Assembly: GCF_014649995.1 (NCBI RefSeq) | Contig: NZ_BMUC01000028.1 | Location: 1 to 32,287, forward strand | Length of the DNA stretch: 32,287 nt | Origin: Streptomyces griseoflavus | Lineage (GTDB): Bacteria > Actinomycetota > Actinomycetes > Streptomycetales > Streptomycetaceae | Direction: 5' to 3' | Shown here: positions 1 through 7,482 of the stretch, piece after piece | Position numbering within the stretch: the stretch's first letter is position 1 | Layout: each line of letters begins with the position of its first letter | Translations under genes and position numbers: made by a program | The notes under the pieces: generated by a model | What the model was told of the DNA's origin: nothing | The model's input: only the letters and a program-made list of their open reading frames with translations | The model's database searches: none

Positions 1-1
1 A

Positions 2-70
2 AATGATCTTCTCAGCCCTGGGAAGCCTCCGTGGAACGTCCCCGTTTTCCCAGCTCAGACCCACCCGTGA
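2..70 (+). CDS. C-terminal tail of an unidentified protein (partial)
   Basis: A reading frame open from the window edge ends at TGA 68-70 and encodes 22 residues finishing in ...NVPVFPAQTHP. A strong hairpin lies 20 nt downstream and the next gene is convergent, which is the expected layout for the end of a rightward gene. Too little is visible to name a family. A longer frame starting at position 3 reads through the terminator hairpin and is less believable. Confidence 0.35.
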   Translation, partial: NDLLSPGKPPWNVPVFPAQTHP

Positions 71-90
71 ACGGCCCACTGCACAGTTGG

Positions 91-120
91 AAGCCCCCGC
101 TGAGAAATCAGCGGGGGCTT
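91..120. terminator. Bidirectional intrinsic terminator
   Basis: A perfect 13-bp stem (AAGCCCCCGCTGA paired with TCAGCGGGGGCTT) is closed by a GAAA tetraloop. It sits between a rightward gene ending at 70 and a leftward gene ending at 257, so it can serve both. Confidence 0.85.
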
Positions 121-256
121 CCTTGCGTGCTCCGTCCTGTGCGTGGCGTGCCTCACATGGGCGTCAAGGGTGGTCCGTGGCGCCTCCGGGGTGAGCCGGG
201 CCCCGTTCGGAGGGCGCCGGGCCGTTCCCCGTCTGCCTCCTGGTGCTGCCGACGTG

Positions 257-787
257 TCAGAACCGTTCTACCGTCTGACCGTCCGGAACCTTGTAGCATC
301 CGGACACGACTTCGATGCTCAGCTTCGGCGGATTGTTCTTGGACCTCTGGGTGATCTTGACCCCCGTCTTGTTCTCGTCATTGTCGGCAATCAGTGTCGT
401 GTTCTTGTTCTTGCTGTTGTCGGAACCGAACTCGACGATCTTCCAACCGTTCTTCGGTAGTTCCGACCTGAGTCTTTCCATGGCCACCTCGAGATCGCTC
501 TCCGCGGCCGGATAGAAGCTCCATGGGTGGAAGACCGAAAAATGCGTATCCGCATCCTTTTCTGAGCATTCTGTAACTCCCGGGCGGCTGTCGGACGCCC
601 TCCCCTTGACGCCGATCAGGTCGTAAATACTGCTGGACACCCCTTCCGCCGCGTCAGAGGCGTCGCGCGAGGTGCGGGTGCCCGCGAAGGGGGACTCCTG
701 GGACTCTTTGTCAGTCATGCTGCATCCGGTGAGTGCGGTGATGAAAAACGGAGCGGCGAGCGTGAAAGCGCTCAATCGTCTTCTCAC
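257..787 (-). CDS. Putative secreted lipoprotein
   Basis: 176 residues from a GTG start, with AGGA about 6 nt upstream. The N-terminus is a classic lipoprotein signal: basic MRRR, a hydrophobic stretch, then lipobox LTGC with the lipidated Cys at residue 22. The mature part is polar, contains two further Cys residues, and has no family I recognise. It lies 33 bp downstream of the DUF1023 hydrolase gene on the same strand and is probably co-transcribed. It should be anchored on the outer face of the cytoplasmic membrane. A role as a partner or immunity protein for the upstream hydrolase is speculation from gene order only. Confidence 0.75.
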   Translation of the reverse strand: MRRRLSAFTLAAPFFITALTGCSMTDKESQESPFAGTRTSRDASDAAEGVSSSIYDLIGVKGRASDSRPGVTECSEKDADTHFSVFHPWSFYPAAESDLEVAMERLRSELPKNGWKIVEFGSDNSKNKNTTLIADNDENKTGVKITQRSKNNPPKLSIEVVSGCYKVPDGQTVERF

Positions 788-820
788 TTGAGGTCCTACT
801 TTGTCGGGGTGGGCGGCATA

Positions 821-2614
821 CTATTTGACGTGCGTCCATGGCTTGGGCGGTGGAATCAAGGACACCTCGTCCCCTTTCCCGACGACGATCAGAGCTTGGT
901 TCTCCAGAATCTGTCTGTTCTTGTCCCAGTAACCGCTGTGCCCTTCGCTGTCAACGGTCATCTGGTTGGCCCCGAACCCGGGATCACTGGGAATGATGAA
1001 GCCGTCCCCACCGTGACCCCAGCGGCCGATGTCCGGAACCACGTCTCCGTCGGCCTCCGCGTTCCACACGTGACCCTTGGGCACATCGAGTTCGTCTGCA
1101 CGGGACACCTTGACTCCAGGGCTGCCTGCGAGGATGACGTCGTCGGCGTCGAGACGACCTGTCTCGGCCGCGGCACCGACGAGGGTCGTGCCGTACGAGT
1201 GGGCGATCACAGTGGTGTGCGAGGGAGCGTCACCGGCGCGTGACGCGTCGAGTCCGTCCATGAAGTTGCGAAAAGCCGGCGCGCCGTCATACGCGTAGTG
1301 CTCAAACGGAGCGTCCTTTTCCACGGTGTCAGGCGCGTCGTAGCCCAGCCAGGTAATGGTGGACACGGATCCGCCGTCGGCTTCGTCGGTGGCCTTGCGC
1401 CAGACGTCCACCATGCGAGCGATGTTCCCACCGACGCCTTTCAGGTCCGACCCGGTTCCGGGAACATACACTGCCGTGTGATCCGCGGTGTCGGGATTTC
1501 CGTTGGCTACGATGGCGCGTCCGTCGTTCTCTGCGCTGAAGTCCAGCAGGTACGCTTCAGGCAACCCGTTTGTCCCGGTTGTGTCGAAGCGATGCTGAAT
1601 TGCCTTCATGCCGTCGAGTGACCTGTCGAGCTGCTCGTACCGGTCGCCGTGTTTACTGTTCCACTCGATCCACTCATCGGTGTAGACCTTGGTCGGGTAG
1701 CCTCCGGCCACGACCCAGGTCCATTTGTTGCCTGGTGGCTGAATCGAGTTGAATTCCATCTGCATCGTGCCTCGAGTGGTGTCGAACACGATGCGGTTGG
1801 CTTCGTCCCTGACGGACGCGGGCAGCCCGTCCAGCCCGCCCATCAGGCCGGGACGGGCAGACACCCACGCGGCTTGCTCCTCCGCGCTGAGTTTCTTCCA
1901 CCACTCCGCGTTCTGCTCTGGGGTGCCGTCCTTCGGCGGTTGGGGGAGGGAGTTGAGGTACTCCCCGCCGACCGCGCGTACCCCTGCCGTGTCCGAGGAC
2001 GTGTCCGCCCAGTCCTCGGCGGAGACGGTGAGGTCGTCGTCCGCCTTCAGAGCGCGGAGCTTCGGGGCCCACTTCTCGTCGGCTTCGGTGGCGTCCTTGA
2101 GGGCGCTGGCGATGAGGTCGGCGCAGTCCTGGGCGAGGCGGTGGTGGGGGTTGGGGTCGAAGCCGGCGGCCTGGCGGCCGACCGCGGAGGCCGTGGCGTC
2201 CGTGAGGCCGGTGACCGTGCCGCCCGGAGGGGTCTTGCCGTCCTCGGACTTCTCCCCACCCGCCGGGTAGGTGACCGAGCCGTCGGGGTTCACGGTGAGA
2301 CCCGCGGTCCCGGCGTGGGCCAGCGCGGTGTCGAGTTTCCTCTTGGCCGCTTCCAGCTCGTACGAGAACGCTTCGAGAGCGGTGCCGATGAGGCCGCACT
2401 GGGTCTGGATGTAGTGGAAGTTCTGGCCGAGGTGGGCGACTTGCTTGCTCGCCTCCGTGGCGGCATCACCCTTGAGGTCGGTCCGCAGGGCCACGGCGAT
2501 CCGGTTCTCGATGTCGTCCCTGGCCGCGCTCGCCATCTTCGCGGCAACGCGGTAGCCGTCGGCTGCCTCGGAGTACTCGGCCGGCTTGAGTGCTGTGAGC
2601 GTCGCGAGATCCAT
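821..2614 (-). CDS. DUF1023-type alpha/beta hydrolase with helical WXG-like N-terminus
   Basis: 597 residues. Residues 1 to about 105 are Ala/Glu-rich amphipathic helix resembling the ESX/WXG100 helical hairpin. Residues about 235-275 hold the family signature (EWWKKLS.EEQ.AW, then LDGLPASVRD.ANR). Residues about 375-590 form the alpha/beta-hydrolase core with nucleophile elbow AHSYGTT (Ser473), an Asp-containing loop near 522-528 and a likely catalytic His559 in EGHSGYW. No signal peptide is seen. DUF1023 (Abhydrolase_8) proteins are common in actinomycetes; substrates are largely unknown. The ATG is 9 nt after the stop of the upstream small helical protein, and a lipoprotein gene follows, forming a three-gene unit. 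Export through a type VII route is an inference from the N-terminal helices. Confidence 0.85.
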   Translation of the reverse strand: MDLATLTALKPAEYSEAADGYRVAAKMASAARDDIENRIAVALRTDLKGDAATEASKQVAHLGQNFHYIQTQCGLIGTALEAFSYELEAAKRKLDTALAHAGTAGLTVNPDGSVTYPAGGEKSEDGKTPPGGTVTGLTDATASAVGRQAAGFDPNPHHRLAQDCADLIASALKDATEADEKWAPKLRALKADDDLTVSAEDWADTSSDTAGVRAVGGEYLNSLPQPPKDGTPEQNAEWWKKLSAEEQAAWVSARPGLMGGLDGLPASVRDEANRIVFDTTRGTMQMEFNSIQPPGNKWTWVVAGGYPTKVYTDEWIEWNSKHGDRYEQLDRSLDGMKAIQHRFDTTGTNGLPEAYLLDFSAENDGRAIVANGNPDTADHTAVYVPGTGSDLKGVGGNIARMVDVWRKATDEADGGSVSTITWLGYDAPDTVEKDAPFEHYAYDGAPAFRNFMDGLDASRAGDAPSHTTVIAHSYGTTLVGAAAETGRLDADDVILAGSPGVKVSRADELDVPKGHVWNAEADGDVVPDIGRWGHGGDGFIIPSDPGFGANQMTVDSEGHSGYWDKNRQILENQALIVVGKGDEVSLIPPPKPWTHVK

Positions 2615-2623
2615 GGGAGGGCG

Positions 2624-3001
2624 TCATCGTCCCTTCGTCCGGCCGCCGACGGCCGGCGTGTCCGCGTACATCGCGTCCAGCGTGTTGATCCGGGCCGTGA
2701 TCGACTGTTCCGTCTCGGACTGGTCGTTGCCCGCCTTCACCAGGAGGCCGGCCAGCTTCCCGCAGCGCCCGCCGACCTCGGTGAGGTAGGTCTCCCAGGA
2801 GACGTGGATGTCCTTCTGGGCCGCGGCGGTCAGGCAGCCGGACGGGCTGCCGAGGCCCGTCTGGCCGTCCTTCAGCTTCGCCGTCGCCTTGCTGATGTCC
2901 GTACGCAGCGCGCCGATGTCCCCGCCGGCCTTCGTCCAGGCCGGCCGGTTCGAGAGGAGGTGGGGTGCGCCGCCGCCCTGGTGGGCGGGAAGCTCGTGCA
3001 A
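2624..3001 (-). CDS. WXG100-like small helical protein
   Basis: About 125 residues, mostly helical (ALRTDISKATAKL..., WETYLTEVGGRCGKLAGLL, then a long C-terminal helix), consistent with a WXG100/ESX-like protein that partners the DUF1023 hydrolase 9 nt downstream. The start is doubtful. The only standard in-frame start is TTG at 2999-3001, with no Shine-Dalgarno nearby. A strong ribosome-binding-like sequence (GGAGGAATAGGAG) lies about 45-60 nt further upstream, next to an in-frame TAG at 3050-3052, with no ATG/GTG/TTG at normal spacing. Either the protein begins at a rare codon upstream or its start codon has mutated. Confidence 0.6.
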   Translation of the reverse strand: MHELPAHQGGGAPHLLSNRPAWTKAGGDIGALRTDISKATAKLKDGQTGLGSPSGCLTAAAQKDIHVSWETYLTEVGGRCGKLAGLLVKAGNDQSETEQSITARINTLDAMYADTPAVGGRTKGR

Positions 3002-3194
3002 CGGGGCCGGCGCGGTGTGCCGTCCGGCTGCCGCGGCCTTCGACTGCTCCTATTCCTCCCACACCATGCGTGGTGCCTCCCCGTGCCGTGCGTCGCCGCA
3101 CCGATGCGGGCGTGCGAGCGCTTTGTGTTCTGTTCGTCACAGAAGGTAGCGGAAGGTTGCGTTCTGTCTCATCCGTATCGGCCACCAGGGCGCT

Positions 3195-3210
3195 TGAGTA
3201 CGTGTACTCA
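3195..3210. promoter_or_regulatory. 16-bp palindrome upstream of the WXG/DUF1023 unit
   Basis: TGAGTAC-GT-GTACTCA is a perfect 7+2+7 inverted repeat in the 271-bp region between the leftward WXG-like gene and the rightward small gene. Its length and symmetry are typical of a dimeric repressor operator. I do not know the cognate regulator, and no regulator gene is adjacent. Apart from this palindrome I see nothing distinctive in 3002-3272. Confidence 0.5.
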
Positions 3211-3272
3211 GATCTCGTCCGGGCGGTGCGCGGTACTCGGGTCGGGCGGGGTGCCGGCTGGGTGAACGTTGA

Positions 3273-3491
3273 GTGCCGGTGCTCATGATCGACGGGACCG
3301 CGCGTTCCTACCGTGGCCCGCATGGATACGGACTCGTCTCCCGGTCGGGCTCCCGGCAGGGAGCGCTCGGGGTGTTTCACCGGTTGCGCGGTCGCCGGTA
3401 CGAGGACGGGCTGAAGGTCACCGTCGGCCCTCCGCGACGGGAGGCCGACGGGACGTACGGATTGACGGTCACCTATGAGAACGGTGCGTGA
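3273..3491 (+). CDS. Small hypothetical protein
   Basis: 72 residues from GTG 3273, or 68 from ATG 3285; neither start has a clear ribosome-binding site. Third codon positions are GC-rich as in real genes of this genome, and the sequence is basic and soluble (YRGPHGYGLVSRSGSRQGALGVFHRLRG...). It overlaps the start of the next small ORF by 17 bp, suggesting coupling. No family recognised. Confidence 0.4.
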   Translation: MPVLMIDGTARSYRGPHGYGLVSRSGSRQGALGVFHRLRGRRYEDGLKVTVGPPRREADGTYGLTVTYENGA

Positions 3492-3684
3492 GGGCAAGCC
3501 CTGGGCGGACCCCGTTGGCCATGATCTGGACTGGCTGAACCGGCGGGAGTGTGATTCCGGTGAGATGCGCGAGGTTGCGATCCGGGTCAGGCCGAGCAGG
3601 CGGGGGGTTCCGGCCACGGTGGTCGTGGACTGGCCGTACGGCACGTCCCGGGACCTCGCGCACTGGCAGGTCGAGTTGGTCTGA
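3475..3684 (+). CDS. Small hypothetical protein
   Basis: 69 residues beginning inside the end of the preceding ORF. Trp-rich and charged, with a VVVDWPYG segment; no signal peptide or membrane span. Its TGA forms one arm of a perfect hairpin whose other arm contains the stop codon of the convergent acetyltransferase gene, which supports a real gene end here. No family recognised. Confidence 0.45.
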   Translation: MRTVREGKPWADPVGHDLDWLNRRECDSGEMREVAIRVRPSRRGVPATVVVDWPYGTSRDLAHWQVELV

Positions 3685-3699
3685 CCGGGGCCGCGGTCA
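3682..3699. terminator. Short hairpin spanning two convergent stop codons
   Basis: TGACCG-gggccg-CGGTCA is a perfect 6-bp stem built from the stop codons of the rightward small gene (3682-3684) and the leftward acetyltransferase gene (3697-3699). It is short for a terminator and may only slow polymerase. Confidence 0.35.
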
Positions 3700-4173
3700 C
3701 AGGGGCTTCGCGTAGCAGCGGCTGTCCTCGTGGAAGCGGTAGTAGCCGAACTTCTCGCACGGTGCGTAGCCGCTGGAGGCGTACAGGGCGATGGCCTCCG
3801 GCTGCTGCGTGCCGGTTTCCAGGACCATGCGGACGCGGCCGGCCGCGCGGGCGTCGTCCTCCAGGGCGGCCAGGACGCGGCGGGCGAGACCCCGGCCGCG
3901 CATCTGCGCGATCACGTACATGCGCTTCAGCTCGGCGTCGCCGTCGAGGTTGCCCTCGCCGTTGGCGTTCTTCACGCGCCAGCCGCCGGAGGCCACGGGG
4001 ACGCCGCCCTCGTCGTAGGCGATCAGGTAGACGCCGTTGGGGGGTGTGAAGTCCGCCGGGTGCATGGGGGTGGAGTCGCCGCCGTCGCCGTAGCGGGCGT
4101 GGTACTCGGCCTGGACTTCGGCGTCCAGCTTCACGGCGTCGGGGTGGTCGTAGGGGACCCGGCGGATATCCAT
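3697..4173 (-). CDS. GNAT-family N-acetyltransferase
   Basis: 158 residues. The acetyl-CoA binding motif A is clear: the strand ELKRMYVIAQ is followed by the pyrophosphate loop MRGRGLARRVLAALE (residues 91-105). Motif B near the C-terminus reads ALYASSGYAPCEKFGYYRFHEDSRCYAKPL, typical of small GNAT enzymes acting on small molecules or amines. The substrate cannot be told. The gene is divergent from exonuclease III. A TACGGT hexamer ends 7 nt before the ATG and there is no Shine-Dalgarno, so the message may be leaderless. Confidence 0.88.
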   Translation of the reverse strand: MDIRRVPYDHPDAVKLDAEVQAEYHARYGDGGDSTPMHPADFTPPNGVYLIAYDEGGVPVASGGWRVKNANGEGNLDGDAELKRMYVIAQMRGRGLARRVLAALEDDARAAGRVRMVLETGTQQPEAIALYASSGYAPCEKFGYYRFHEDSRCYAKPL

Positions 4174-4180
4174 GCCGAAT

Positions 4181-4186
4181 ACCGTA
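4181..4186 (-). promoter_or_regulatory. -10 element of the GNAT gene (leaderless)
   Basis: On the minus strand TACGGT lies 7 nt before the ATG of the acetyltransferase. No ribosome-binding site is present, so transcription probably starts at or next to the start codon. No good -35 is visible. Confidence 0.45.
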
Positions 4187-4211
4187 AAACATGCCCGGAC
4201 GTGCGGTGTCG

Positions 4212-4217
4212 TATCGT
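4212..4217 (+). promoter_or_regulatory. -10 element of exonuclease III (leaderless)
   Basis: TATCGT ends 6 nt before GTG 4224, the start predicted from family alignment. This is the same geometry seen before merR and pmt in this window. An alternative TACCGT at 4180-4185 precedes the longer ATG start at 4191. Confidence 0.4.
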
Positions 4218-4223
4218 GCCCTG

Positions 4224-5036
4224 GTGCTTACTGTGACCTCCGTCAATGTCAATGGACTGCGGGCCGCCGCCAAGAAGGGATTCGTGGAGTGGCTGGCCGG
4301 GACCTCCGCCGATGTGCTCTGTCTGCAGGAGGTGCGGGCGGAGGCGAAGCAGTTGCCGGAGCCGGTGCGGGAGCCCGGGGGGTGGCATGTCGTGCACGCG
4401 CCCGCCGCCGCGAAGGGCCGTGCGGGGGTGTCGCTGTACACCCGGCGTGAGCCGGACCGGGTGCGGGTGGGGTTCGGGTCGGCGGAGTTCGACGGCAGCG
4501 GCCGGTACGTGGAGGCCGACCTGCCGGGTGTGACCGTCGCCTCGCTGTATCTGCCCTCGGGGGAGGTCGGGACCGAGCGGCAGGACGAGAAGCTGCGGTT
4601 CATGGGCGAGTTCCTCGCCCACCTGAAGGGGCTGCGGGAGCGGGCCGCCGGCGAGGGGCGCGAGGTCGTGGTCTGCGGGGACTGGAACATCGCCCATGAG
4701 AAGGCCGACCTGAAGAACTGGCGGGGCAACACCAAGAACTCCGGGTTCCTGCCGGAGGAGCGGGAGTGGCTCTCCCGCGTGCTCGATCCGGGCGAGGGCG
4801 GGTACGTCGACGTCGTGCGGGCGCTGCACCCGGAGGTGGAGGGGCCGTACTCGTGGTGGTCCTACCGGGGGCGGGCCTTCGACAACGACACGGGGTGGAG
4901 GATCGACTACCAGATGGCGACGCCGGGGCTCGCGCGCCGGGCCGTCAAGGCGTACGTGGAGCGGGCCGCGACGCACGCCGAGCGGTGGTCGGACCACGCG
5001 CCGGTGACGGTGGTCTACGAGGGGGCGGCCGGCTGA
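4224..5036 (+). CDS. xth: Exodeoxyribonuclease III (AP endonuclease)
   Basis: 270 residues from GTG 4224; an in-frame ATG at 4191 would add 11 residues, but family members begin close to the VTSVNVNGLRA strand. ExoIII cleaves DNA at abasic sites and removes nucleotides 3' to 5' in base-excision repair. Landmarks of the endonuclease/exonuclease/phosphatase fold: N10 in NVNG, metal-binding E36 in LQE, Y109 in SLYLPSGE, the GDWNIAH motif (D153, N155) and the terminal SDH (D258-H259). RIDY near 227-230 is also typical. Length matches the family (about 260-270). It is convergent with merR, with a terminator between them. Confidence 0.92.
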   Translation: MLTVTSVNVNGLRAAAKKGFVEWLAGTSADVLCLQEVRAEAKQLPEPVREPGGWHVVHAPAAAKGRAGVSLYTRREPDRVRVGFGSAEFDGSGRYVEADLPGVTVASLYLPSGEVGTERQDEKLRFMGEFLAHLKGLRERAAGEGREVVVCGDWNIAHEKADLKNWRGNTKNSGFLPEEREWLSRVLDPGEGGYVDVVRALHPEVEGPYSWWSYRGRAFDNDTGWRIDYQMATPGLARRAVKAYVERAATHAERWSDHAPVTVVYEGAAG

Positions 5037-5131
5037 TCCGGCGCCGGTCGAGAAGCTCGGGTGCACCCGGCTTCCGGTCCCCGTCCACTGGGAGGCTGTG
5101 AGCCGGAGCCCCAGCCGGAGCCCCGGCCGGA

Positions 5132-5164
5132 CCCGGGCGCAGGCCCGGGGGTGGGGCCCCCGGG
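5132..5164. terminator. Bidirectional terminator, two alternative hairpins
   Basis: Two overlapping perfect stems: CCCGGGC/GCCCGGG (5132-5149, loop GCAG) and CCCGGGGG/CCCCCGGG (5144-5164, loop TGGGG). They share sequence, so only one can form at a time. They lie directly beside the merR stop and downstream of exonuclease III. Confidence 0.75.
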
Positions 5165-5165
5165 T

Positions 5166-5831
5166 TCAGTCCTGCTTGCGCAGTCGCCGGTCCAGGGCCA
5201 GGGAGAGTTCCGCGTCGACCACGCTGCGGGCCAGCGGGCGCAGGCGGTGCAGGGCCTCCTCCGGGGCGTGGCGGAGGATCAGGCCGGCGAAGAGGTCGGC
5301 CATGACGTCGGCGTGGGTGCGGACCTCGGCGCCGGCGCGGAGCACCTCGGCGAGCGGGATGCCCTCGCGGACCAGTGCCGAGGAGACGTCCAGCAGGCGG
5401 CGGCTGATGTGGATGATCTCCTCGCCGTCGACCCCGAGGTAGCCGAGGTCCAGGGCGGCGGCCAGGTTCTCCGGGGTGACCTGACCGGAGAAGTGGTCGG
5501 CGAGCTGTTCGGGGGTGAGCCGGACCGGGGTCTCCTCGGTGGGGACGTCCATGCCGAGCAGTTCGCCGACGTCGCGGCCGTGGTCGAAGGCCTCGGCCAG
5601 CTCCGCTATGCCGTTCAGGGTGTGGCCGCGCTCCAGCAGTGCCGTGATCGTGCGCAGCCGGGCCAGGTGCTGGTCGTCGTACCAGGCGATGCGGCCCTCG
5701 CGGCGGGGTGGCGGGATCAGCTTGCGTTCGCGGTAGAAGCGCAGCGTGCGCACCGTGATGCCGGCCAGTTCGGCCAGCTCCTCCATGCGGTACTCGCGCC
5801 GCTCACCGGTTTCCGCGCTGTCGTCTGCCAC
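5166..5831 (-). CDS. MerR-family transcriptional regulator
   Basis: 221 residues from GTG. The winged HTH is N-terminal: YRMEELAELAGITVRTLRFYRERKLIPPPRREGRIAWYDDQHLARLRTI (residues 14-62) with the hallmark T-RFY-E-L-P pattern. The C-terminal 150 residues form a helical domain without Cys clusters, so a metal sensor is unlikely and an organic ligand more likely. It is divergent from the monooxygenase-hydrolase-dehydrogenase operon, its most probable target. A TAGGCT -10 ends 6 nt before the GTG, with no Shine-Dalgarno, suggesting a leaderless autoregulated gene. Confidence 0.88.
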   Translation of the reverse strand: MADDSAETGERREYRMEELAELAGITVRTLRFYRERKLIPPPRREGRIAWYDDQHLARLRTITALLERGHTLNGIAELAEAFDHGRDVGELLGMDVPTEETPVRLTPEQLADHFSGQVTPENLAAALDLGYLGVDGEEIIHISRRLLDVSSALVREGIPLAEVLRAGAEVRTHADVMADLFAGLILRHAPEEALHRLRPLARSVVDAELSLALDRRLRKQD

Positions 5832-5837
5832 GTGTGC

Positions 5838-5859
5838 AGCCTAGGGCGTACCGGCGGTA
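5838..5859 (-). promoter_or_regulatory. merR promoter with upstream 11-bp palindrome
   Basis: On the minus strand TAGGCT (5843-5838) stands 6 nt before the merR start. Just upstream lies the perfect palindrome TACCG-G-CGGTA (5849-5859), placed where a MerR dimer would bind between -35 and -10. Confidence 0.45.
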
Positions 5860-5917
5860 AGTTTCCTGCGCACGCCCCCTACCCATCAGTACGGCACTGC
5901 TCTACTCTCCCCATTGC

Positions 5918-5933
5918 GCCAGTGTTCACTGGC
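5918..5933. promoter_or_regulatory. 16-bp operator-like palindrome before the monooxygenase
   Basis: GCCAGTG-TT-CACTGGC is a perfect 7+2+7 inverted repeat 31 bp before the monooxygenase start. A TACTCT hexamer at 5903-5908 would place the transcription start just upstream of or inside the palindrome, an arrangement suited to repression. A weaker dyad CAGT-N5-ACTG lies at 5887-5899. Confidence 0.55.
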
Positions 5934-5964
5934 AGGGTTCTGAGCGATGCGTGGAGGCTTCGGG

Positions 5965-7482
5965 ATGGCCGAGCACGAGCATGTACGGGTGGCGGTGGTC
6001 GGGTCGGGATTCGGCGGGCTCGGGGCCGCCGTGCGGCTGCGCCGCGAGGGGATCACCGACTTCGTCGTCCTGGAACGGGCGGGCAGCGTCGGCGGCACCT
6101 GGCGCGACAACAGCTATCCCGGCTGCGCGTGCGACGTGCCCTCGCACCTGTACTCGTTCTCCTTCGCGCCCAACCCGGACTGGCCCCGTTCCTTCTCCGG
6201 GCAGGAGCACATCCGCGCCTACCTCGAACACGTCACCGACGCCTTCGGTCTGCGCCCGCACATCCGCCTCGACTCGGAGGTGAAGCGGATGGTGTGGGAC
6301 ACCGAGCGGCTGCGCTGGGAGATCGAGACCAGCAGCGGGAACCTCAGCGCGGACGTCGTGGTCTCCGCCACCGGCCCGCTCTCCGAGCCCAAACTGCCGG
6401 ACATTCCCGGCCTCGACACCTTCCCCGGCAAGGTGTTCCACTCCGCCCGGTGGGACCACGACTACGACCTGCGCGGCAAGCGGGTCGCCATGGTCGGCAC
6501 CGGGGCGTCCGCGATCCAGATCGTGCCGGCCGTCCAGCCTCAGGTGTCCCGGCTGACCCTCTTCCAGCGCACGCCCGCCTGGGTCCTGCCCCGCGTCGAC
6601 CGGCCCATCACCGCCGCCGAGCGGGCGCTGCACCGCACGCTGCCCTTCACCACCACGATGCGTCGCGGACTGCTGTGGGGCGTGCGGGAGCTGCAGGTCC
6701 AGGCGTTCACCAAGCACCCGGGCGAACTCGGCTTCGTCGAGCAGCTCGCCAAGCGCAACATGGGCCGCGCCATCAAGGACCCGGCCCTGCGCGCCAAGCT
6801 CACCCCGGACTACCGCATCGGCTGCAAGCGGATCCTGCTGTCGAGCACCTACTACCCGGCGCTCGCGCAGCCCAACGTGGACGTGGTCGCCAGTGGACTG
6901 CGCGAGGTGCGCGGGTCGACCGTCGTCGGCGCCGACGGCACCGAGGCCGAGGTCGACGCGATCGTGTTCGGCACCGGGTTCCACGTCACCGACATGCCCA
7001 TCGCCGAGCGGGTCGTCGGCGCCGAGGGCAGGACCCTCGCCGAGGCCTGGGCGGGCGGGATGCAGGCGCTGCGCGGCGCGGCCGCCGCCGGCTTCCCCAA
7101 CTGGATGACGATCATCGGTCCCAACACCGGCCTCGGGAACTCCTCCATGATCCTCATGATCGAGTCCCAGCTGAACTACCTGGCCGACTACCTGCGCCAG
7201 CTGGACGTCCTCGGTGGCCGCGTCGCCCTCGACGCCCGCCCCAGCGCCGTGCGCGCCTGGAACCACCGGGTGCAGGAGCGGATGAAGCGCACGGTGTGGA
7301 ACACCGGCGGCTGCACCAGCTGGTACCTCGACGAGAGCGGGCGCAACACCACCATCTGGCCCGGGACGACCAGCGAGTTCCGGCGGGAGACACGGCGCGT
7401 GGACCTCTCCGAGTACGCCGTGCTGCGCGGCGTCCCCGCCGGACGGGACACCAGCCGGGAGAACACCGGGGTGACCGCGTGA
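5965..7482 (+). CDS. Flavin-containing monooxygenase, Baeyer-Villiger type
   Basis: 505 residues. ATG 5965 is chosen because GGAGG at 5953-5957 is 7 nt upstream; an ATG at 5947 would lie before that site. Residues 8-20 (VAVVGSGFGGLG) form the FAD-binding Rossmann motif; GGTWRDNSYPGCACD (43-57) is typical of the group. The Baeyer-Villiger fingerprint FPGKVFHSARWD is at 153-164, and the NADPH-binding GTGASA at 178-183. Such enzymes insert oxygen next to a ketone to give an ester or lactone. The following genes encode an alpha/beta hydrolase (overlap GTGA) and a short-chain dehydrogenase, a logical set for alcohol to ketone to ester to acid conversion. The substrate is not evident. Confidence 0.9.
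   Translation: MAEHEHVRVAVVGSGFGGLGAAVRLRREGITDFVVLERAGSVGGTWRDNSYPGCACDVPSHLYSFSFAPNPDWPRSFSGQEHIRAYLEHVTDAFGLRPHIRLDSEVKRMVWDTERLRWEIETSSGNLSADVVVSATGPLSEPKLPDIPGLDTFPGKVFHSARWDHDYDLRGKRVAMVGTGASAIQIVPAVQPQVSRLTLFQRTPAWVLPRVDRPITAAERALHRTLPFTTTMRRGLLWGVRELQVQAFTKHPGELGFVEQLAKRNMGRAIKDPALRAKLTPDYRIGCKRILLSSTYYPALAQPNVDVVASGLREVRGSTVVGADGTEAEVDAIVFGTGFHVTDMPIAERVVGAEGRTLAEAWAGGMQALRGAAAAGFPNWMTIIGPNTGLGNSSMILMIESQLNYLADYLRQLDVLGGRVALDARPSAVRAWNHRVQERMKRTVWNTGGCTSWYLDESGRNTTIWPGTTSEFRRETRRVDLSEYAVLRGVPAGRDTSRENTGVTA

Noticed and set aside
1-70. A tRNA gene at the left edge that could serve as an integration site
   Set aside because: No T-loop GTTCRANNC or acceptor stem pairing is present in the sequence.
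5061-7478. A long + strand frame leading into the alpha/beta hydrolase gene
   Set aside because: It passes through the merR gene on the other strand and the monooxygenase in another frame. Only the part from GTG 7479 shows hydrolase motifs.
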